DNA of 64,000 nt from Amycolatopsis acididurans (GCF_012328925.1 NZ_JAAXLS010000027.1:1-64000), one strand, 5' to 3'. Positions 22,904 through 32,930 are shown, counted from the stretch's first letter. Translations and numbers: made by a program. The notes: a model not told the origin generated them from the sequence alone.

Positions 22904-23893
22904 GTGAATCCATTGCTCACCGAAACCCCCGAGTGCGTCACGCAGCAGGACTCCTGGTGCTACCAGGTGTTCCAGGTCACACACAACGAGTGGCTCGCCG
23001 CTTCGGCGGGCTGGCTCATCGCGAAGCCGATCAAGATCATCCTGATTCTGCTCGTAGCGTTCGTGATCCGGTGGCTGCTGCGCAAGCTGATCGACCGGGT
23101 CACCACGATCCCCCGCAACAACGGCCGCAAGATGCCTGCGCTCCTGCGTCCCCTGCGCGACCGCGCCGGCGACCTGCTCGGCCCGGTGACGCTCGAACGC
23201 CGACGCCAGCGTGCCAGGACGATCGGCTCGGTGCTCAAGTCGCTGACATCGTTCATCGTGCTCGGGCTCGCCACGCTGCAGGTGCTCGCAGAACTCGGGC
23301 TCAACCTCGGCCCGATCATCGCCTCGGCCGGGATCGTCGGCGTCGCGCTCGGCTTCGGTGCGCAGAACCTGGTCAAGGACTTCCTGTCCGGGATGTTCAT
23401 GATGATCGAGGACCAGTACGGCGTGGGTGACGTCGTCGACGTCGGCGAGGCCAGCGGCACCGTCGAGGCCGTCGGCCTGCGGATCACCACGTTGCGCGAC
23501 GTCAAGGGCACCGTCTGGTACGTGCGCAACGGTGAGGTGCTGCGGGTCGGCAACTCCAGCCAGGGCTACGCCAACGCCGTGGTCGACGCGCCGCTGAGCT
23601 ACTCCGCCGACGTGGAGCGCGCGGTCGAGGTGCTCACCCAGGCGGCGGCCGACGCCGTGGCGTCCGAGCCGCTGTCGGAGGACGTGCTGGAGCCGCCCGA
23701 GGTGCTCGGTGTGGAACGCGTCACACCGGAGGGCATCGAGATCCGGCTGACGGTCAAGACCCGGCCCGGCAAGCAGTGGTCGGTGCAGCGTGCGCTGCGG
23801 GCCCGCGTGATCGCGGCGCTCGAGGAGGCCGGGTTCGAACCGCCGCTCGGCCGGTTCCTGAGTCAGACCAACTCCAACGGCACGGCACAATAG
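22904..23893 (+). CDS. MscS-family mechanosensitive channel
   Basis: This 329-residue protein forms a pressure-relief channel. Membrane helices lie at about 35-60 ([17 protein letters not shown]), 105-130 ([20 protein letters not shown]) and 135-160 ([20 protein letters not shown]), the last being the pore-lining TM3 with its Gly/Ala pattern. The beta domain starts at [20 protein letters not shown]. It ends 4 nt before glbO, so both are likely co-transcribed. Confidence 0.9.
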   Translation: MNPLLTETPECVTQQDSWCYQVFQVTHNEWLAASAGWLIAKPIKIILILLVAFVIRWLLRKLIDRVTTIPRNNGRKMPALLRPLRDRAGDLLGPVTLERRRQRARTIGSVLKSLTSFIVLGLATLQVLAELGLNLGPIIASAGIVGVALGFGAQNLVKDFLSGMFMMIEDQYGVGDVVDVGEASGTVEAVGLRITTLRDVKGTVWYVRNGEVLRVGNSSQGYANAVVDAPLSYSADVERAVEVLTQAAADAVASEPLSEDVLEPPEVLGVERVTPEGIEIRLTVKTRPGKQWSVQRALRARVIAALEEAGFEPPLGRFLSQTNSNGTAQ

Positions 23894-23897
23894 GGGC

Positions 23898-24293
23898 ATG
23901 GCCGAACCGACCGGAGACCCGCTGACCTTCTACCAGGCCGTCGGAGGCGAGCCGACCTTCCGCAAGATCGTCGCGCGCTTCTACGCCGAAGTCGCGAACG
24001 ACGAGGTGCTGCGGCCGCTGTATCCGGAACAGGATCTCGGTCCGGCGGAGGAGCGGCTGCGGCTGTTCCTGATGCAGTACTGGGGCGGCCCGCACACCTA
24101 CTCCGACAACCGCGGCCACCCGCGCCTGCGGATGCGGCACGTGCCGTTCAAGATCGGCCCGATCGAGCGTGACGCGTGGCTGCGTGCGATGCGCGTCGCG
24201 GTGGACGAGGCCGATCTTCCCGAGCCGCTGGCGCGGCAGCTGTGGGAGTACCTGGAGATGGCGGCACACAGCCTGATGAACAGCTTCGAGTAG
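23898..24293 (+). CDS. glbO: Group II truncated hemoglobin GlbO
   Basis: This 131-residue protein binds heme and O2. [20 protein letters not shown] begins the 2-on-2 fold, the distal pocket tyrosines are in [13 protein letters not shown], the proximal His is in [12 protein letters not shown], and the G8 Trp in RDAWLRAM. Length is typical for GlbO. Position after the channel gene and HNH gene agrees with the Rv2469c-Rv2470 neighbourhood as I recall it. Confidence 0.93.
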   Translation: MAEPTGDPLTFYQAVGGEPTFRKIVARFYAEVANDEVLRPLYPEQDLGPAEERLRLFLMQYWGGPHTYSDNRGHPRLRMRHVPFKIGPIERDAWLRAMRVAVDEADLPEPLARQLWEYLEMAAHSLMNSFE

Positions 24294-24309
24294 GCGGTTT
24301 TCCGCCTAC
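24290..24309. terminator. Compact bidirectional hairpin
   Basis: GTAGGCGG-TTTT-CCGCCTAC overlaps the stop codons of the convergent glbO and CadD-like genes. Confidence 0.7.
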
Positions 24310-24899
24310 AGCCCGAAGGCGCCGCCCTCGATCAGGATGGTCGCGCCGATGCCGATCAGCACTACGGGCAGCAGGATGTGTCCCCACCGGGACAACGCTC
24401 GCGCGACCAGCGGGCGCCCGGCGAGGAACCAGCTGATCGCGCACCACACGGCGACCCCGGCCAGGAACACCAGGACATAACCGACCATGCTCGCGGTCCC
24501 GGCGACCGCGAACACCGGCACGTACACGCCGATGTTGTCCCCGCCGTTGGCGAAGGTCACCGCGGCCACCTGGAGCACGCCCGCTCCCGAGGCGGCAGGA
24601 GCCTCATCGCCCGCGTCCCGGCGGCTGTTCCAGGCTCGCCGCGCGGCGCGCAGTCCGAGCAGCAGCGGCAGCAGTCCCAGGTACGGGATCGCCGATCCGG
24701 GCAGCAGGCCCGCGCCCAGCGCACCGGCCACCGACGCCGCCAGTATCCCGGCGAACCCGAGGTACTGCCCTGCCGCCACTCGCGCGGCGGCGGCGCGCTC
24801 ATGGCCCGCGTGGCCGAAGAACACCGCCAATACCAGCATGTCGTCGATATTGGTCGCCGCGAACATGCCCGCGGCCTGGCCGAGCACCCTCAACTCCAC
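24306..24899 (-). CDS. CadD-type cation exporter
   Basis: This 197-residue membrane protein of the cadmium-resistance family has the repeated motifs AATNIDDMLVLAVFF (15-29) and FANGGDNIGVYVPVF, the two inverted-half signatures with Asp residues in membrane helices. About six helices. Probably exports a divalent cation; cadmium specificity is not shown. It begins 10 nt after the stop of the upstream gene at 24910, so they may share a message. Confidence 0.82.
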   Translation of the reverse strand: MELRVLGQAAGMFAATNIDDMLVLAVFFGHAGHERAAAARVAAGQYLGFAGILAASVAGALGAGLLPGSAIPYLGLLPLLLGLRAARRAWNSRRDAGDEAPAASGAGVLQVAAVTFANGGDNIGVYVPVFAVAGTASMVGYVLVFLAGVAVWCAISWFLAGRPLVARALSRWGHILLPVVLIGIGATILIEGGAFGL

Positions 24900-24909
24900 C
24901 GGTGCGTTT

Positions 24910-25572
24910 TCAGAACAGCAGCGGCAGCAGTGCCTGGCGGCGGCGCAGCACCGCGCCGTACCGGGCGTCCAGGCGCAGCCACGAGCCGGTCGCGGTCACC
25001 CGCACCACATCCTCCGGTATCGATGAGTCGACAAAACCCATTCCGGACAGCGCGAACAGGCAGCGCATCGGGATCTTGACCTCGGACGCGTCGCCGCTGA
25101 CCGTGAGCACCGTCTGATCCATCAGCGACGCTGGCGGCGTGCCGTGCGGGCCCGCGTTCTCCCGCGCCAGCGTCACGCCGCGGTCGGTCAGCTCCGAGAC
25201 GACGCGCACCGGCACGTCGTCGATGTGCTGCCAGTGACCGCCGATCGGCAGCTCGGCGTGCCACATCAGATCCCGCGGCGGGCCCGGGTCGATCCGGTCA
25301 CCCCGCGCGATGGTGAGCGACGCGAGCAGCTCGCTGCCGGAGACCGTGACGTCGTTCGGCAGGATCTCGCCGTGCACCGCCCTGGTCGCGAGCACCTCGA
25401 ACGGCGTCACGACCCACGCCTCCAGCACCCGCGGGTCCCGGTTGCGCAGGCGAACCACGCTCTGCCCGTCCAGGCGCACCGCGCGTGCCACGAACGCGCC
25501 GAGCGTCTCGCGGTCGGCGTCCTCGGCCACCCGCAGTTCGGTGGCGGTACGCGGATGGGTGCTCTCAGTCAT
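24910..25572 (-). CDS. Conserved actinobacterial protein of unknown function
   Basis: This 220-residue protein starts at the ATG at 25572, which overlaps the thioesterase stop by 8 bp. It is soluble and strand-rich: ELRVAEDADRETLGAFVARA, then SVVRLRNRDPRVLEAWVVTP and VLATRAVHGEILPNDVTVSG. I recall similar proteins beside the thioesterase-gdh pair in mycobacteria (about Rv2474c). No catalytic motif is evident. Confidence 0.75.
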   Translation of the reverse strand: MTESTHPRTATELRVAEDADRETLGAFVARAVRLDGQSVVRLRNRDPRVLEAWVVTPFEVLATRAVHGEILPNDVTVSGSELLASLTIARGDRIDPGPPRDLMWHAELPIGGHWQHIDDVPVRVVSELTDRGVTLARENAGPHGTPPASLMDQTVLTVSGDASEVKIPMRCLFALSGMGFVDSSIPEDVVRVTATGSWLRLDARYGAVLRRRQALLPLLF

Positions 25573-25990
25573 CGGCGCCTTCCAGCCTCGTGCGCAGGAA
25601 CGCCCGTTCCTCCTCGGTGAGCCGCCGCGGCCGCTCCGTCGCGACCTCGTAGGGCGCGAGCACGGTCTGCGCCGTGACGGCCACCTTGTCCTCCTGCAAT
25701 GGTCCACTGTGGACTGTGTAGCCGAGTGTAAGAGACGCGAACTTGAGGTCCCGCAAGGCGACATCGACCCGGATCTGCTGGCCGTTCACCACGATCGGCG
25801 CGTGGTAGCGCACCGCGAGATCGACCACCACCATGCCCTTCGCGAACTCGGCGAGCCCGGCCCGGCCCGCCTCGTCGAACAGCAACGGGACACGGGCCTC
25901 TTCGAGCAACGTCACCATTTTCGCGTGATTGACGTGCCCGAACACATCCATGTCCGACCAGCGCGGCCGGACCATCGCTACGTACACCAC
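25565..25990 (-). CDS. Acyl-CoA thioesterase, hot-dog fold
   Basis: This 141-residue protein resembles 4-hydroxybenzoyl-CoA thioesterase. WSDMDVFGHVNHAKMVTLLE near the start carries the catalytic Asp and the hot-dog helix, followed by MVVVDLAVRYHAPIVVNGQQ. It hydrolyses an unknown acyl-CoA. It overlaps or abuts the gdh stop and belongs to the gdh-thioesterase-DUF operon (Rv2476c-Rv2475c order). Confidence 0.88.
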   Translation of the reverse strand: MVYVAMVRPRWSDMDVFGHVNHAKMVTLLEEARVPLLFDEAGRAGLAEFAKGMVVVDLAVRYHAPIVVNGQQIRVDVALRDLKFASLTLGYTVHSGPLQEDKVAVTAQTVLAPYEVATERPRRLTEEERAFLRTRLEGADD

Positions 25991-28900
25991 TACCTCACTG
26001 TGCTCCGGAGCTGACGCGCGGCCACCGAGAGGGTGGCCAGGTCAAGCCTGCCGGAACGGCTGATCTCGTCCAGCGCGACCCTGGCCCTGGCCAGCCGCGA
26101 CGCGTTGGCCTTCTCCCACTGGGCGATCTTCTCCTCCGGCGAGTCCTCCGGATCGCTGTGCCGCAGCGCGTCCAGCGTGATCGCCCGCAGCGACGAGTAC
26201 ACGTCGTCACGCAGCGACAGCCGCGCCAGCGCGTGCCAGCGGTTGCCGCGCTCGAGCGCGCTGATCGACGTCAGCAGCTTGTCGACGTCGAGGTGCGCGG
26301 ACAGCGCGTAGTACAGCTCCGCCGTTTCCTGCGGGCTGCGCTCGGTCTCGGCCCGCGCCTCCCGCTCGGCCAGCTCGGTGACCTCGATGACGTCGAGCAG
26401 CCCGTAGCCGTCCAGCAGCGTCGCGACCCGGTTCGCCAGTTCGCGCGGCACGCCTTCACCGGTCAGTGCGGCCGTCTTCTCCTCGACGGCGTCCGCCTCG
26501 CGGCCGCGGACCAGGCCCGCCACCGCCGGAGCGAGTTCGGCGATGGTGGTGCCGAAGCGGCTGATCTCGGCGCCGACCGCGAGCGGCTGCGGCCGGTTGG
26601 CCAGGAACCACCGCGACGCGCGGTCGAGGAGGCGACGCGACTCCAGGGCCATCGCGTCGCCGGTCTCGGTCGGCACGACGTTGTCCAGCGCGTTGATCGC
26701 CGTCCACAGCGAGCCGAGATCGAACACGCGGGTCACCACGGTGAACGCGCGGATCGCGTCGGTGGCGGTGGCGTTCATCTCCTCGGCGAGCCGGAACGCG
26801 TAGGAGATGCCGCCGCCGTCGACGACCTCGTTCACCAGCAGGGTGCTGATGATCTGGCGGCGCAGCGGGTGCTGGCCGATGTTGTCGGCGAAGCGTTCCC
26901 GCAGCGGCTTCGGGAAGTACTCCGGCAGCCTGCGCGCGAACACCTCCGCGTCGGGCAGCTCGCTGGCCAGCACGTCGTCCTTCAGGTCGAGCTTGACGTG
27001 CGCGAGCAGGCTCGCCAGTTCCGGCGAAGTCAGGCCCTTGCCCGCCTGCTCCAGCTGCAGGAACCCGTCCACGCTCGGCAGTGATTCCAGCTCGCGGTCC
27101 AGCGCGCCGGAGGACTCCAGGTCGGCGACCAGCCGCTCGTGCACCGAGACCATCGCGTTCGCGTGCGCGCGGCTGACGCCGAGCACCTCGTTCTGCCGGT
27201 AGTTGTCGGCCAGCACCAGCTCGGCGACCTCGTCGGTCATCTCGTGCAGCAGTTCGTTGCGCGATTCGCGTTCCAGCTGCCCGGCCGTCACCAGGTGGTC
27301 GAGCAGGATCTTGATGTTGACCTCGTGGTCGGAGCAGTCCACCCCGGCGGAGTTGTCCAGCGCGTCGGTGTTGATCTTGCCGCCGCGGCGGGCGAACTCG
27401 ATGCGGCCACGCTGGGTGAGCCCGAGGTTGCCGCCCTCGCCGACCACCTTGACCCGCAGGTCGGCCCCGTTGACGCGCACGGCGTCGTTGGCCTTGTCGC
27501 CCGCGTCGGCGTGCGTCTCGTCCTGTGCCTTGACGTAGGTGCCGATCCCGCCGTTCCACAGCAGGTCGACGGGGGCGAGCAGGATCGCCCTGATCAGCTC
27601 GGCCGGCGACAGCGTCGTGATCTCGTCGCCGAGCCCGAGCGCGCGCCGCACCTGCGGCGTGAGCGGGATGGTCTTGGCGCTGCGGGGATGGATGCCCCCG
27701 CCTTCGCTGATCAGCGAGCGGTCGTAGTCGTCCCAGGACGAGCGCGGCAGTTCGAACAGCCGCTTGCGCTCCCGGAACGACGAGGCCGCATCCGGGTCGG
27801 GGTCGAGGAAGATGTGCATGTGGTTGAACGCGGCCACCAGCCGGATGTGCTCCGAGAGCAGCATCCCGTTGCCGAAGACGTCCCCGGCCATGTCGCCCAC
27901 GCCGACGACCGTGAAGTCCTCGCTCTGGGTGTCCACGCCCAGTTCGCGGAAATGCCGCCGCACGCTCTCCCACGCGCCGCGGGCGGTGATGCCCATCGCC
28001 TTGTGGTCGTAGCCGACGGACCCGCCGGAGGCGAACGCGTCGCCGAGCCAGAAGCCGTAGTCACCGGCGACCTCGTTGGCGATGTCGGAGAACGTCGCAG
28101 TCCCCTTGTCCGCGGCGACGACCAGGTAGCTGTCGTCGCCGTCGTAGCGCACCACGTCGTTGGCGGGCACCGTCTTGCCCTCGACCAGGTTGTCGGTCAG
28201 GTCCAGCAGCCCCGAGATGAACATGCGGTAGCAGGCGATGCCCTCGTTGAGCTGGGCATCGCGGTCCACGCCAGGGTCCCCGGTCGGCGCCGGCGGGCGC
28301 TTGACCACGAACCCGCCCTTCGCGCCGACCGGCACGATGACCGCGTTCTTCACGGCCTGCGCCTTGACCAGCCCGAGAATCTCGGTGCGGAAGTCCTCGC
28401 GGCGGTCGGACCACCGCAGCCCGCCGCGGGCGACGGCGCCGAAGCGCAGGTGCACGCCCTCCACGCGCGGCGAGTACACGAAGATCTCGTACTTCGGCCG
28501 CGGCTCGGGCAGGTCGGGCACGCTCTGCGGGTCGAGTTTGAACGCCAGGTACGAGCGGCCGGCGACCCGGTAGTTCGTGCGCAGCGTGGCGTTGATGACG
28601 GCGAGCAGCCTGCGCAGGATCCGGTCCTCGTCGAGGCTGGTGACCTTGTCGATCATCGCGGTGATCTCGGCGGCCATCGTTTCGCCCTGGACGTCGGTAT
28701 CAGGGTCGGTGGCCAGGTCGAAGCGGTGCTCGAACAGGGCGAGCAGCGCGGTCGCGATGTCGCAGTGCGCGAGGACGGTGTTTTCGATGTACTCCTGGGA
28801 GTAGGGCGCCCGGGCCTGGCGCAGGTAGCGCGAGTAGGCGCGCAGGACGGCCGCCTGGCGCCAGGTGAGGCCGGCGCGCAGGACGAGGCTGTTGTAGCCG

Positions 28901-30951
28901 TCGACCTCGCACTCGCCGCGCCAGGCGGCACGGAAGGCGTCCTGGAAGCGGACCTGCAGGTCGCGTTCGGCCTCGTCGGTCAGGCCTTCCAGCACGCGCT
29001 GACTGATGCGCAGGCCGAAGTCGTAGATCCAGGAGCGGGTGCCGTCCTCGCGGTGCAGGTCGTACGGGCGCTCGTCGACGACCTCGACGCCCATGCGCTG
29101 CAGCACCGGCAGCACGGCCGACAGCGTGACGCCCTCGCCGAGCAGGAACAGCTTGAACCGCCGCTCCCCCGGTTCGGCGTCGTCGGGCACGTAGAACGAC
29201 ATGGCGAGGTCGCCCTCGCCGTCGAGGCCTTCGAGCTCGCGCAGATCGGCGAGGGCTTCCACGGCGCTGAAGTCCTCTTTGTACGCCTCCGGGAAGATCC
29301 CCGCGTAGCGCTGCCCGAGTTCGGTCGCCGACTCCTCGCCCAGCGGCCCGGCCGCGCGGCCCGCCTCCCCGGCGCGTTCCCGGCGCTCGGCCAGAATCGC
29401 CTCCACCATCAGGTCGTCCCAGCCGCGCACGGCGGAGTTGAGACGTTCCTGGATGCGCAGGGTGTCGGGTTCGAGCTTGCGCGACGGGTCCGTGTGCACG
29501 ATGAAGTGCACTTGCGCCAGCGCGGTCTCGCCGACGCGGGTGCCGTATTCGAGGTTCGTGCCTTCGAGTTCGGCGAGCAGCACTTCCTGCATCGCCAGCC
29601 GGGACCGCGTGTTGTAGCGGTCGCGCGGCAGGAACACCAGGCACGAGTAGAAACGGCCGTAGGGGTCACGGCGCAGGAACAGCCGCAGCCGGCGCCGGTC
29701 GGACAGTGTGATGGCGCCGATGGCGGTGGAGTAGAGCGAATCGTGGTCGGCGGAGAACAGGTCGGCACGCGGCCAGTTCTGCAGGACCTCGAGCATGCGC
29801 TGGCCGGAGTAGGACTCCATCGGGTAGCCGGCGCGGTGGATGACGTCGCGGACCTTGCGGGAGACGACCGGGATGTCGAGGACGTCCTCGTGCAGGGCGC
29901 TGGTGGTGAACATGCCGAGGAAGCGGTGTTCGCCGGTGACGTTGCCGCGCTCGTCGAAGGTCTTCACGCCCACGTAGTAGGGGTACACCGGGCGGTGCAC
30001 TGTGGACGGTGCGCTGGCCTGGGTGAGGATGAGCAGCGTCGGCGCGAGTGCGGTCGCGGCGCTGTCCGGGCCCGCGGTGAGGCTGCGGGCCGCGAGGCTG
30101 TCCTGGCGGAGCACGCCAAGGCCCGAGGCCAGCGCCGCGCGCAGAGCGGGGTCGTCGTCACCGGGCTCGCCTTCGACCAGTTCGTAGCGCCGGTAGCCGA
30201 GGAAGGTGAAGTGGCCGTCGACGAGCCAGCGCAGCAGCGCGGCCGTGCTGGCGATGTCCTCGCGCGGAAGCGGCGGTGGGGTGGCCTCCAGCTCGGCGGC
30301 GAGGTCGAGCGCGGCGCGGGCCATCTTGTCGGTGTCCTCGACGACCTCGCGCACATCGGCGAGGACGGAGGCGAGGCGGGTGTCGAGCTCGCGGGCGCGG
30401 TTGGGGTCGGTGATCAGGTCGATCTCGACGTACATCCACGATTCGACGGAAGCACCCTCCGGCGGTTCGGCGGCGTCGGCCTCCGGGTGGATTTCCCGCA
30501 GCTGACCGGTGATGTCGCGCGTGACGACGACGATGGGGTGTACCAGACGCTGCACCTGGATACCGTCGCGAGAGAGCTTCGCGGTGATCGAGTCGACCAG
30601 GTAGGGCATGTCGTCGGTGACGATCTGGACGACGGTGGCGTCGCGGGTCCAGCCGTCCTCGGCGGTGGTGGGGTTGAGCAGGCGGACGGCGGGCCGGCCG
30701 GGCACCCGCTGCTCGGCGAACTGGCAGTGGGAGCGGACGGCGCCGACGAGGTCCTTGGGGTCGTCGCCGAGCACCTCTTCGGCGGGGATGTGGCGGTAGT
30801 AGAGACGGATGAGGGCGGCAATGTCAGGTGCCTGCTGCGCCGCGGCTTCGATCAGCTCGTCCCGGATCTGCTCCGGGCTCGCCGGCCGCCGCTGCGGTGC
30901 TCCGTGCCCGGTGAGGCCACCGGGGCGCGAGGAAACGCCTGTCGAGCTCAT
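25990..30951 (-). CDS. gdh: NAD-specific glutamate dehydrogenase, large (180-kDa class)
   Basis: Oxidises glutamate to 2-oxoglutarate and ammonia. At 1653 residues it has the length of the mycobacterial enzyme. The N-terminal half carries ACT-like regulatory segments (VVQIVTDDMPYLVDSITAKL; STVHRPVYPYYVGVKTFDER). The catalytic core includes RGGLRWSDRREDFRTEILGL and IVPVGAKGGFVVK (substrate lysine), then a Rossmann part with GVGDMAGDVFGNGMLLSEHI. A long helical C-terminus follows. In mycobacteria activity is controlled by GarA; no such gene is in this window. Confidence 0.95.
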   Translation of the reverse strand: MSSTGVSSRPGGLTGHGAPQRRPASPEQIRDELIEAAAQQAPDIAALIRLYYRHIPAEEVLGDDPKDLVGAVRSHCQFAEQRVPGRPAVRLLNPTTAEDGWTRDATVVQIVTDDMPYLVDSITAKLSRDGIQVQRLVHPIVVVTRDITGQLREIHPEADAAEPPEGASVESWMYVEIDLITDPNRARELDTRLASVLADVREVVEDTDKMARAALDLAAELEATPPPLPREDIASTAALLRWLVDGHFTFLGYRRYELVEGEPGDDDPALRAALASGLGVLRQDSLAARSLTAGPDSAATALAPTLLILTQASAPSTVHRPVYPYYVGVKTFDERGNVTGEHRFLGMFTTSALHEDVLDIPVVSRKVRDVIHRAGYPMESYSGQRMLEVLQNWPRADLFSADHDSLYSTAIGAITLSDRRRLRLFLRRDPYGRFYSCLVFLPRDRYNTRSRLAMQEVLLAELEGTNLEYGTRVGETALAQVHFIVHTDPSRKLEPDTLRIQERLNSAVRGWDDLMVEAILAERRERAGEAGRAAGPLGEESATELGQRYAGIFPEAYKEDFSAVEALADLRELEGLDGEGDLAMSFYVPDDAEPGERRFKLFLLGEGVTLSAVLPVLQRMGVEVVDERPYDLHREDGTRSWIYDFGLRISQRVLEGLTDEAERDLQVRFQDAFRAAWRGECEVDGYNSLVLRAGLTWRQAAVLRAYSRYLRQARAPYSQEYIENTVLAHCDIATALLALFEHRFDLATDPDTDVQGETMAAEITAMIDKVTSLDEDRILRRLLAVINATLRTNYRVAGRSYLAFKLDPQSVPDLPEPRPKYEIFVYSPRVEGVHLRFGAVARGGLRWSDRREDFRTEILGLVKAQAVKNAVIVPVGAKGGFVVKRPPAPTGDPGVDRDAQLNEGIACYRMFISGLLDLTDNLVEGKTVPANDVVRYDGDDSYLVVAADKGTATFSDIANEVAGDYGFWLGDAFASGGSVGYDHKAMGITARGAWESVRRHFRELGVDTQSEDFTVVGVGDMAGDVFGNGMLLSEHIRLVAAFNHMHIFLDPDPDAASSFRERKRLFELPRSSWDDYDRSLISEGGGIHPRSAKTIPLTPQVRRALGLGDEITTLSPAELIRAILLAPVDLLWNGGIGTYVKAQDETHADAGDKANDAVRVNGADLRVKVVGEGGNLGLTQRGRIEFARRGGKINTDALDNSAGVDCSDHEVNIKILLDHLVTAGQLERESRNELLHEMTDEVAELVLADNYRQNEVLGVSRAHANAMVSVHERLVADLESSGALDRELESLPSVDGFLQLEQAGKGLTSPELASLLAHVKLDLKDDVLASELPDAEVFARRLPEYFPKPLRERFADNIGQHPLRRQIISTLLVNEVVDGGGISYAFRLAEEMNATATDAIRAFTVVTRVFDLGSLWTAINALDNVVPTETGDAMALESRRLLDRASRWFLANRPQPLAVGAEISRFGTTIAELAPAVAGLVRGREADAVEEKTAALTGEGVPRELANRVATLLDGYGLLDVIEVTELAEREARAETERSPQETAELYYALSAHLDVDKLLTSISALERGNRWHALARLSLRDDVYSSLRAITLDALRHSDPEDSPEEKIAQWEKANASRLARARVALDEISRSGRLDLATLSVAARQLRSTVR

Positions 30952-31051
30952 TTCAGGTAACTCTCCACTGAGCCATGATCACACGCCAATAGGACGAACA
31001 GCCCCACCCTAGTGCGAAGCGCGGACACGGCAGCCGGAGAGTTCCCATGGC

Positions 31052-31088
31052 CCGGCTCCGCCCCACCGGCCCGGCGAGGCGGAGCCGG
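31052..31088 (-). terminator. Terminator hairpin after the lipase gene
   Basis: CCGGCTCCGCC and GGCGGAGCCGG form an 11-bp perfect stem with a 15-nt loop, 8 bp downstream of the lipase stop on the minus strand. Confidence 0.7.
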
Positions 31089-31095
31089 TGTGGGG

Positions 31096-32112
31096 TCAGT
31101 TGCCGGCGTAGACGTACGGCTTGAGCGGCGGCTCGGACGACACGTGCGGGTGCAGCGCGAGTTCCGTGGTCACCGCACCGAGCGCCGAACCGTAGTCGGT
31201 CGCGAACCGCGCCGGATCCACGCCGGGCATGAACACGCGGCCGCAGGCCTCGCGCGAAACCCGTGCCGGATCGGCCGGGCCGGGATGGGTCAGCGCGTCC
31301 ATCGCGATCGCGTACGCGGCCGGGTCGTAGGTGCCGACGGCGAGATGTTCGGAGGCCAGATCGGCGGGGCAGATGTCCTGGATCGCGACGTTGGTGATCT
31401 GCCCGCCGCCGCCGTGCAGGCTGGTCGTGCCGGTGCTGTCGAGGTTCGGCTGCACGAACTCGTCGGTGCGGGTGTAGATGTCGGTGTAGGAGATGCCGGG
31501 GAAGGTTTCCTGGCCCGAGTTCATGGCCCTGGTGTAGTTCGAGTTGAACGTCTGTTGCCACAGTGCGGGCGCGCAGCCGGCCACCGGCGGGCACATCGCG
31601 TTGACCACCAGGCTGCCGTGGTTGGTCGCGCCGAACGCGACGTAGTCATCGACCATGGGCCGCAGATCGGGCCAGAAGCGCAGCGCGAACCGGGGTTCGG
31701 TGCCGCCCTGGCTGTGCCCCAGGATGTCGACCTTGCGGCCGCTGATCCGGTGTACGTAGCGGATCGCGTTGACGACGTACTCCGCGGAGACCTGCGCGTC
31801 GGACATCGCCTGGTCCGGCTCGGTCACGGCGCAGTAGGGCCGACCGAGCGCGTCGAGCGCGTGGAACCAGTTCCAGCCGAAATCCTGCTGCGGTGTCACG
31901 GTGGTGCCCTGCACGAACAGCACGACGTTCTCGGTCGCCGCGGTGGCGTTCGCCGTGCAGGTGATGCTTTTCGCCAGTTCCCCGGCGGGCACGCTGAGCG
32001 CGGGCCCGGGCCGGGCCACCGGCGCGAAGGCCGGCGATTCGGCGGCGGCCGCGGGTGCCGAGACGGTGACGGCCAACAGCGCCGCCGCCAGGAGAACACG
32101 GTAAAGGCGCAT
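31096..32112 (-). CDS. Secreted lipase (CALB-like alpha/beta hydrolase)
   Basis: This 338-residue exported esterase/lipase starts at the ATG at 32112. A signal peptide spans about residues 1-25 (YRVLLAAALLAVTVSAPAAA). The nucleophile elbow is GHSQGG, preceded by VVLFVQGTTVTPQQDFGWNW, the oxyanion-hole region. Several Cys (ITCTANA, MCPPVAGCAP, DICPAD, REACGRV) suggest disulfides. It is divergent from a TetR gene, and the palindrome at 32186-32213 between them probably controls both. Confidence 0.85.
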   Translation of the reverse strand: MRLYRVLLAAALLAVTVSAPAAAAESPAFAPVARPGPALSVPAGELAKSITCTANATAATENVVLFVQGTTVTPQQDFGWNWFHALDALGRPYCAVTEPDQAMSDAQVSAEYVVNAIRYVHRISGRKVDILGHSQGGTEPRFALRFWPDLRPMVDDYVAFGATNHGSLVVNAMCPPVAGCAPALWQQTFNSNYTRAMNSGQETFPGISYTDIYTRTDEFVQPNLDSTGTTSLHGGGGQITNVAIQDICPADLASEHLAVGTYDPAAYAIAMDALTHPGPADPARVSREACGRVFMPGVDPARFATDYGSALGAVTTELALHPHVSSEPPLKPYVYAGN

Positions 32113-32185
32113 CGTTGCTACCTTCCTGTCTGTCCACAACGGATCCACTTTGGATGCGGCGCACCATAACCGCACCGTCGCCGTC

Positions 32186-32213
32186 GATGCAACATATCTG
32201 AAAATGTTGCATC
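32186..32213. promoter_or_regulatory. Operator of the lipase/TetR divergent pair
   Basis: GATGCAACAT-ATCTGAAA-ATGTTGCATC has perfect 10-bp arms with an 8-bp spacer, 74 bp from the lipase start and 30 bp from the regulator start. It is AT-rich in a GC-rich context, as TetR operators often are. Confidence 0.8.
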
Positions 32214-32242
32214 CGGTTGTGGGTCGCCGTAGAGTCCGTTCC

Positions 32243-32911
32243 GTGACCGCGGACGTGTCTTGGGAACAGCTGGCCGCCGGCGCGGCGATCGATTCCGCGC
32301 GCCGCCAGCCCGCCACTCGGTTGTCGGGAGAGCTGTACGGTGCGCGGCCGACGGGCAACGCCGGGCCCCGCGAGGCGCTACGGGCGGCGCGCCGGAGTTT
32401 CGTCGCCGGAGAGCGGATCGACATGGGAGCACTGGCCGGCACGCTCGGAGTCGACAGGGCGACGCTGTTCCGCTGGGTCGGCAACAGGGACGAGTTGTTG
32501 TCCGAGGTGATCTGGTCGCTGTGCCTGCCGACCTGGCAGCGTGCCGTCCGGATGGCCGAGGGAACCGGTGTGGCGCGGGTGATGTCGGTGTTCCGCGCGT
32601 TCAGTGGCGACATCATCAACGCCGGGTTCTTCCGTGCTTATCTCCGGCGTGAGCGCGAGCGGGCGCTACGGCTGCTCACCACGCGCGCCGGCGTGCACCA
32701 GAGCCGGGTGATCGCGCTGATCGAAGGGCTGTTGCGGGCCGAGCAGCAGAGCTCGGGTCTCACCCTGCCCCTGCCGGTGCACGACATGGCCTACGTGATG
32801 ACTCGCGTGGTGGAGTCGTTCATCTACGCCGACCTGATCATCGGCGAAGAACCCGACGCCGCGAAGGCCGCTGCCGCCGTCGGCGCCCTGCTCGGCCCCG
32901 CATCGGGTTAG
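32243..32911 (+). CDS. TetR-family regulator (QsdR-like C-terminus)
   Basis: This 222-residue protein starts at the GTG at 32243. The HTH is AGERIDMGALAGTLGVDRAT followed by LFRWVGNRDELLSEV. The helical C-terminal domain (RVMSVFRAFSGDIINAGFFR ... VHDMAYVMTRVVESFIYADL) resembles the QsdR subgroup. It probably represses the divergent lipase gene and itself via the nearby palindrome; the effector may be a lipid or acyl product of the lipase. Confidence 0.85.
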   Translation: MTADVSWEQLAAGAAIDSARRQPATRLSGELYGARPTGNAGPREALRAARRSFVAGERIDMGALAGTLGVDRATLFRWVGNRDELLSEVIWSLCLPTWQRAVRMAEGTGVARVMSVFRAFSGDIINAGFFRAYLRRERERALRLLTTRAGVHQSRVIALIEGLLRAEQQSSGLTLPLPVHDMAYVMTRVVESFIYADLIIGEEPDAAKAAAAVGALLGPASG

Positions 32912-32930
32912 CGGTGACACGGGCGCTGGT

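Noticed and set aside
27139-30960. 1273-codon open frame on the plus strand
   Set aside because: It is antisense to gdh, a clearly recognised gene; the frame stays open only because of the GC-rich third positions.
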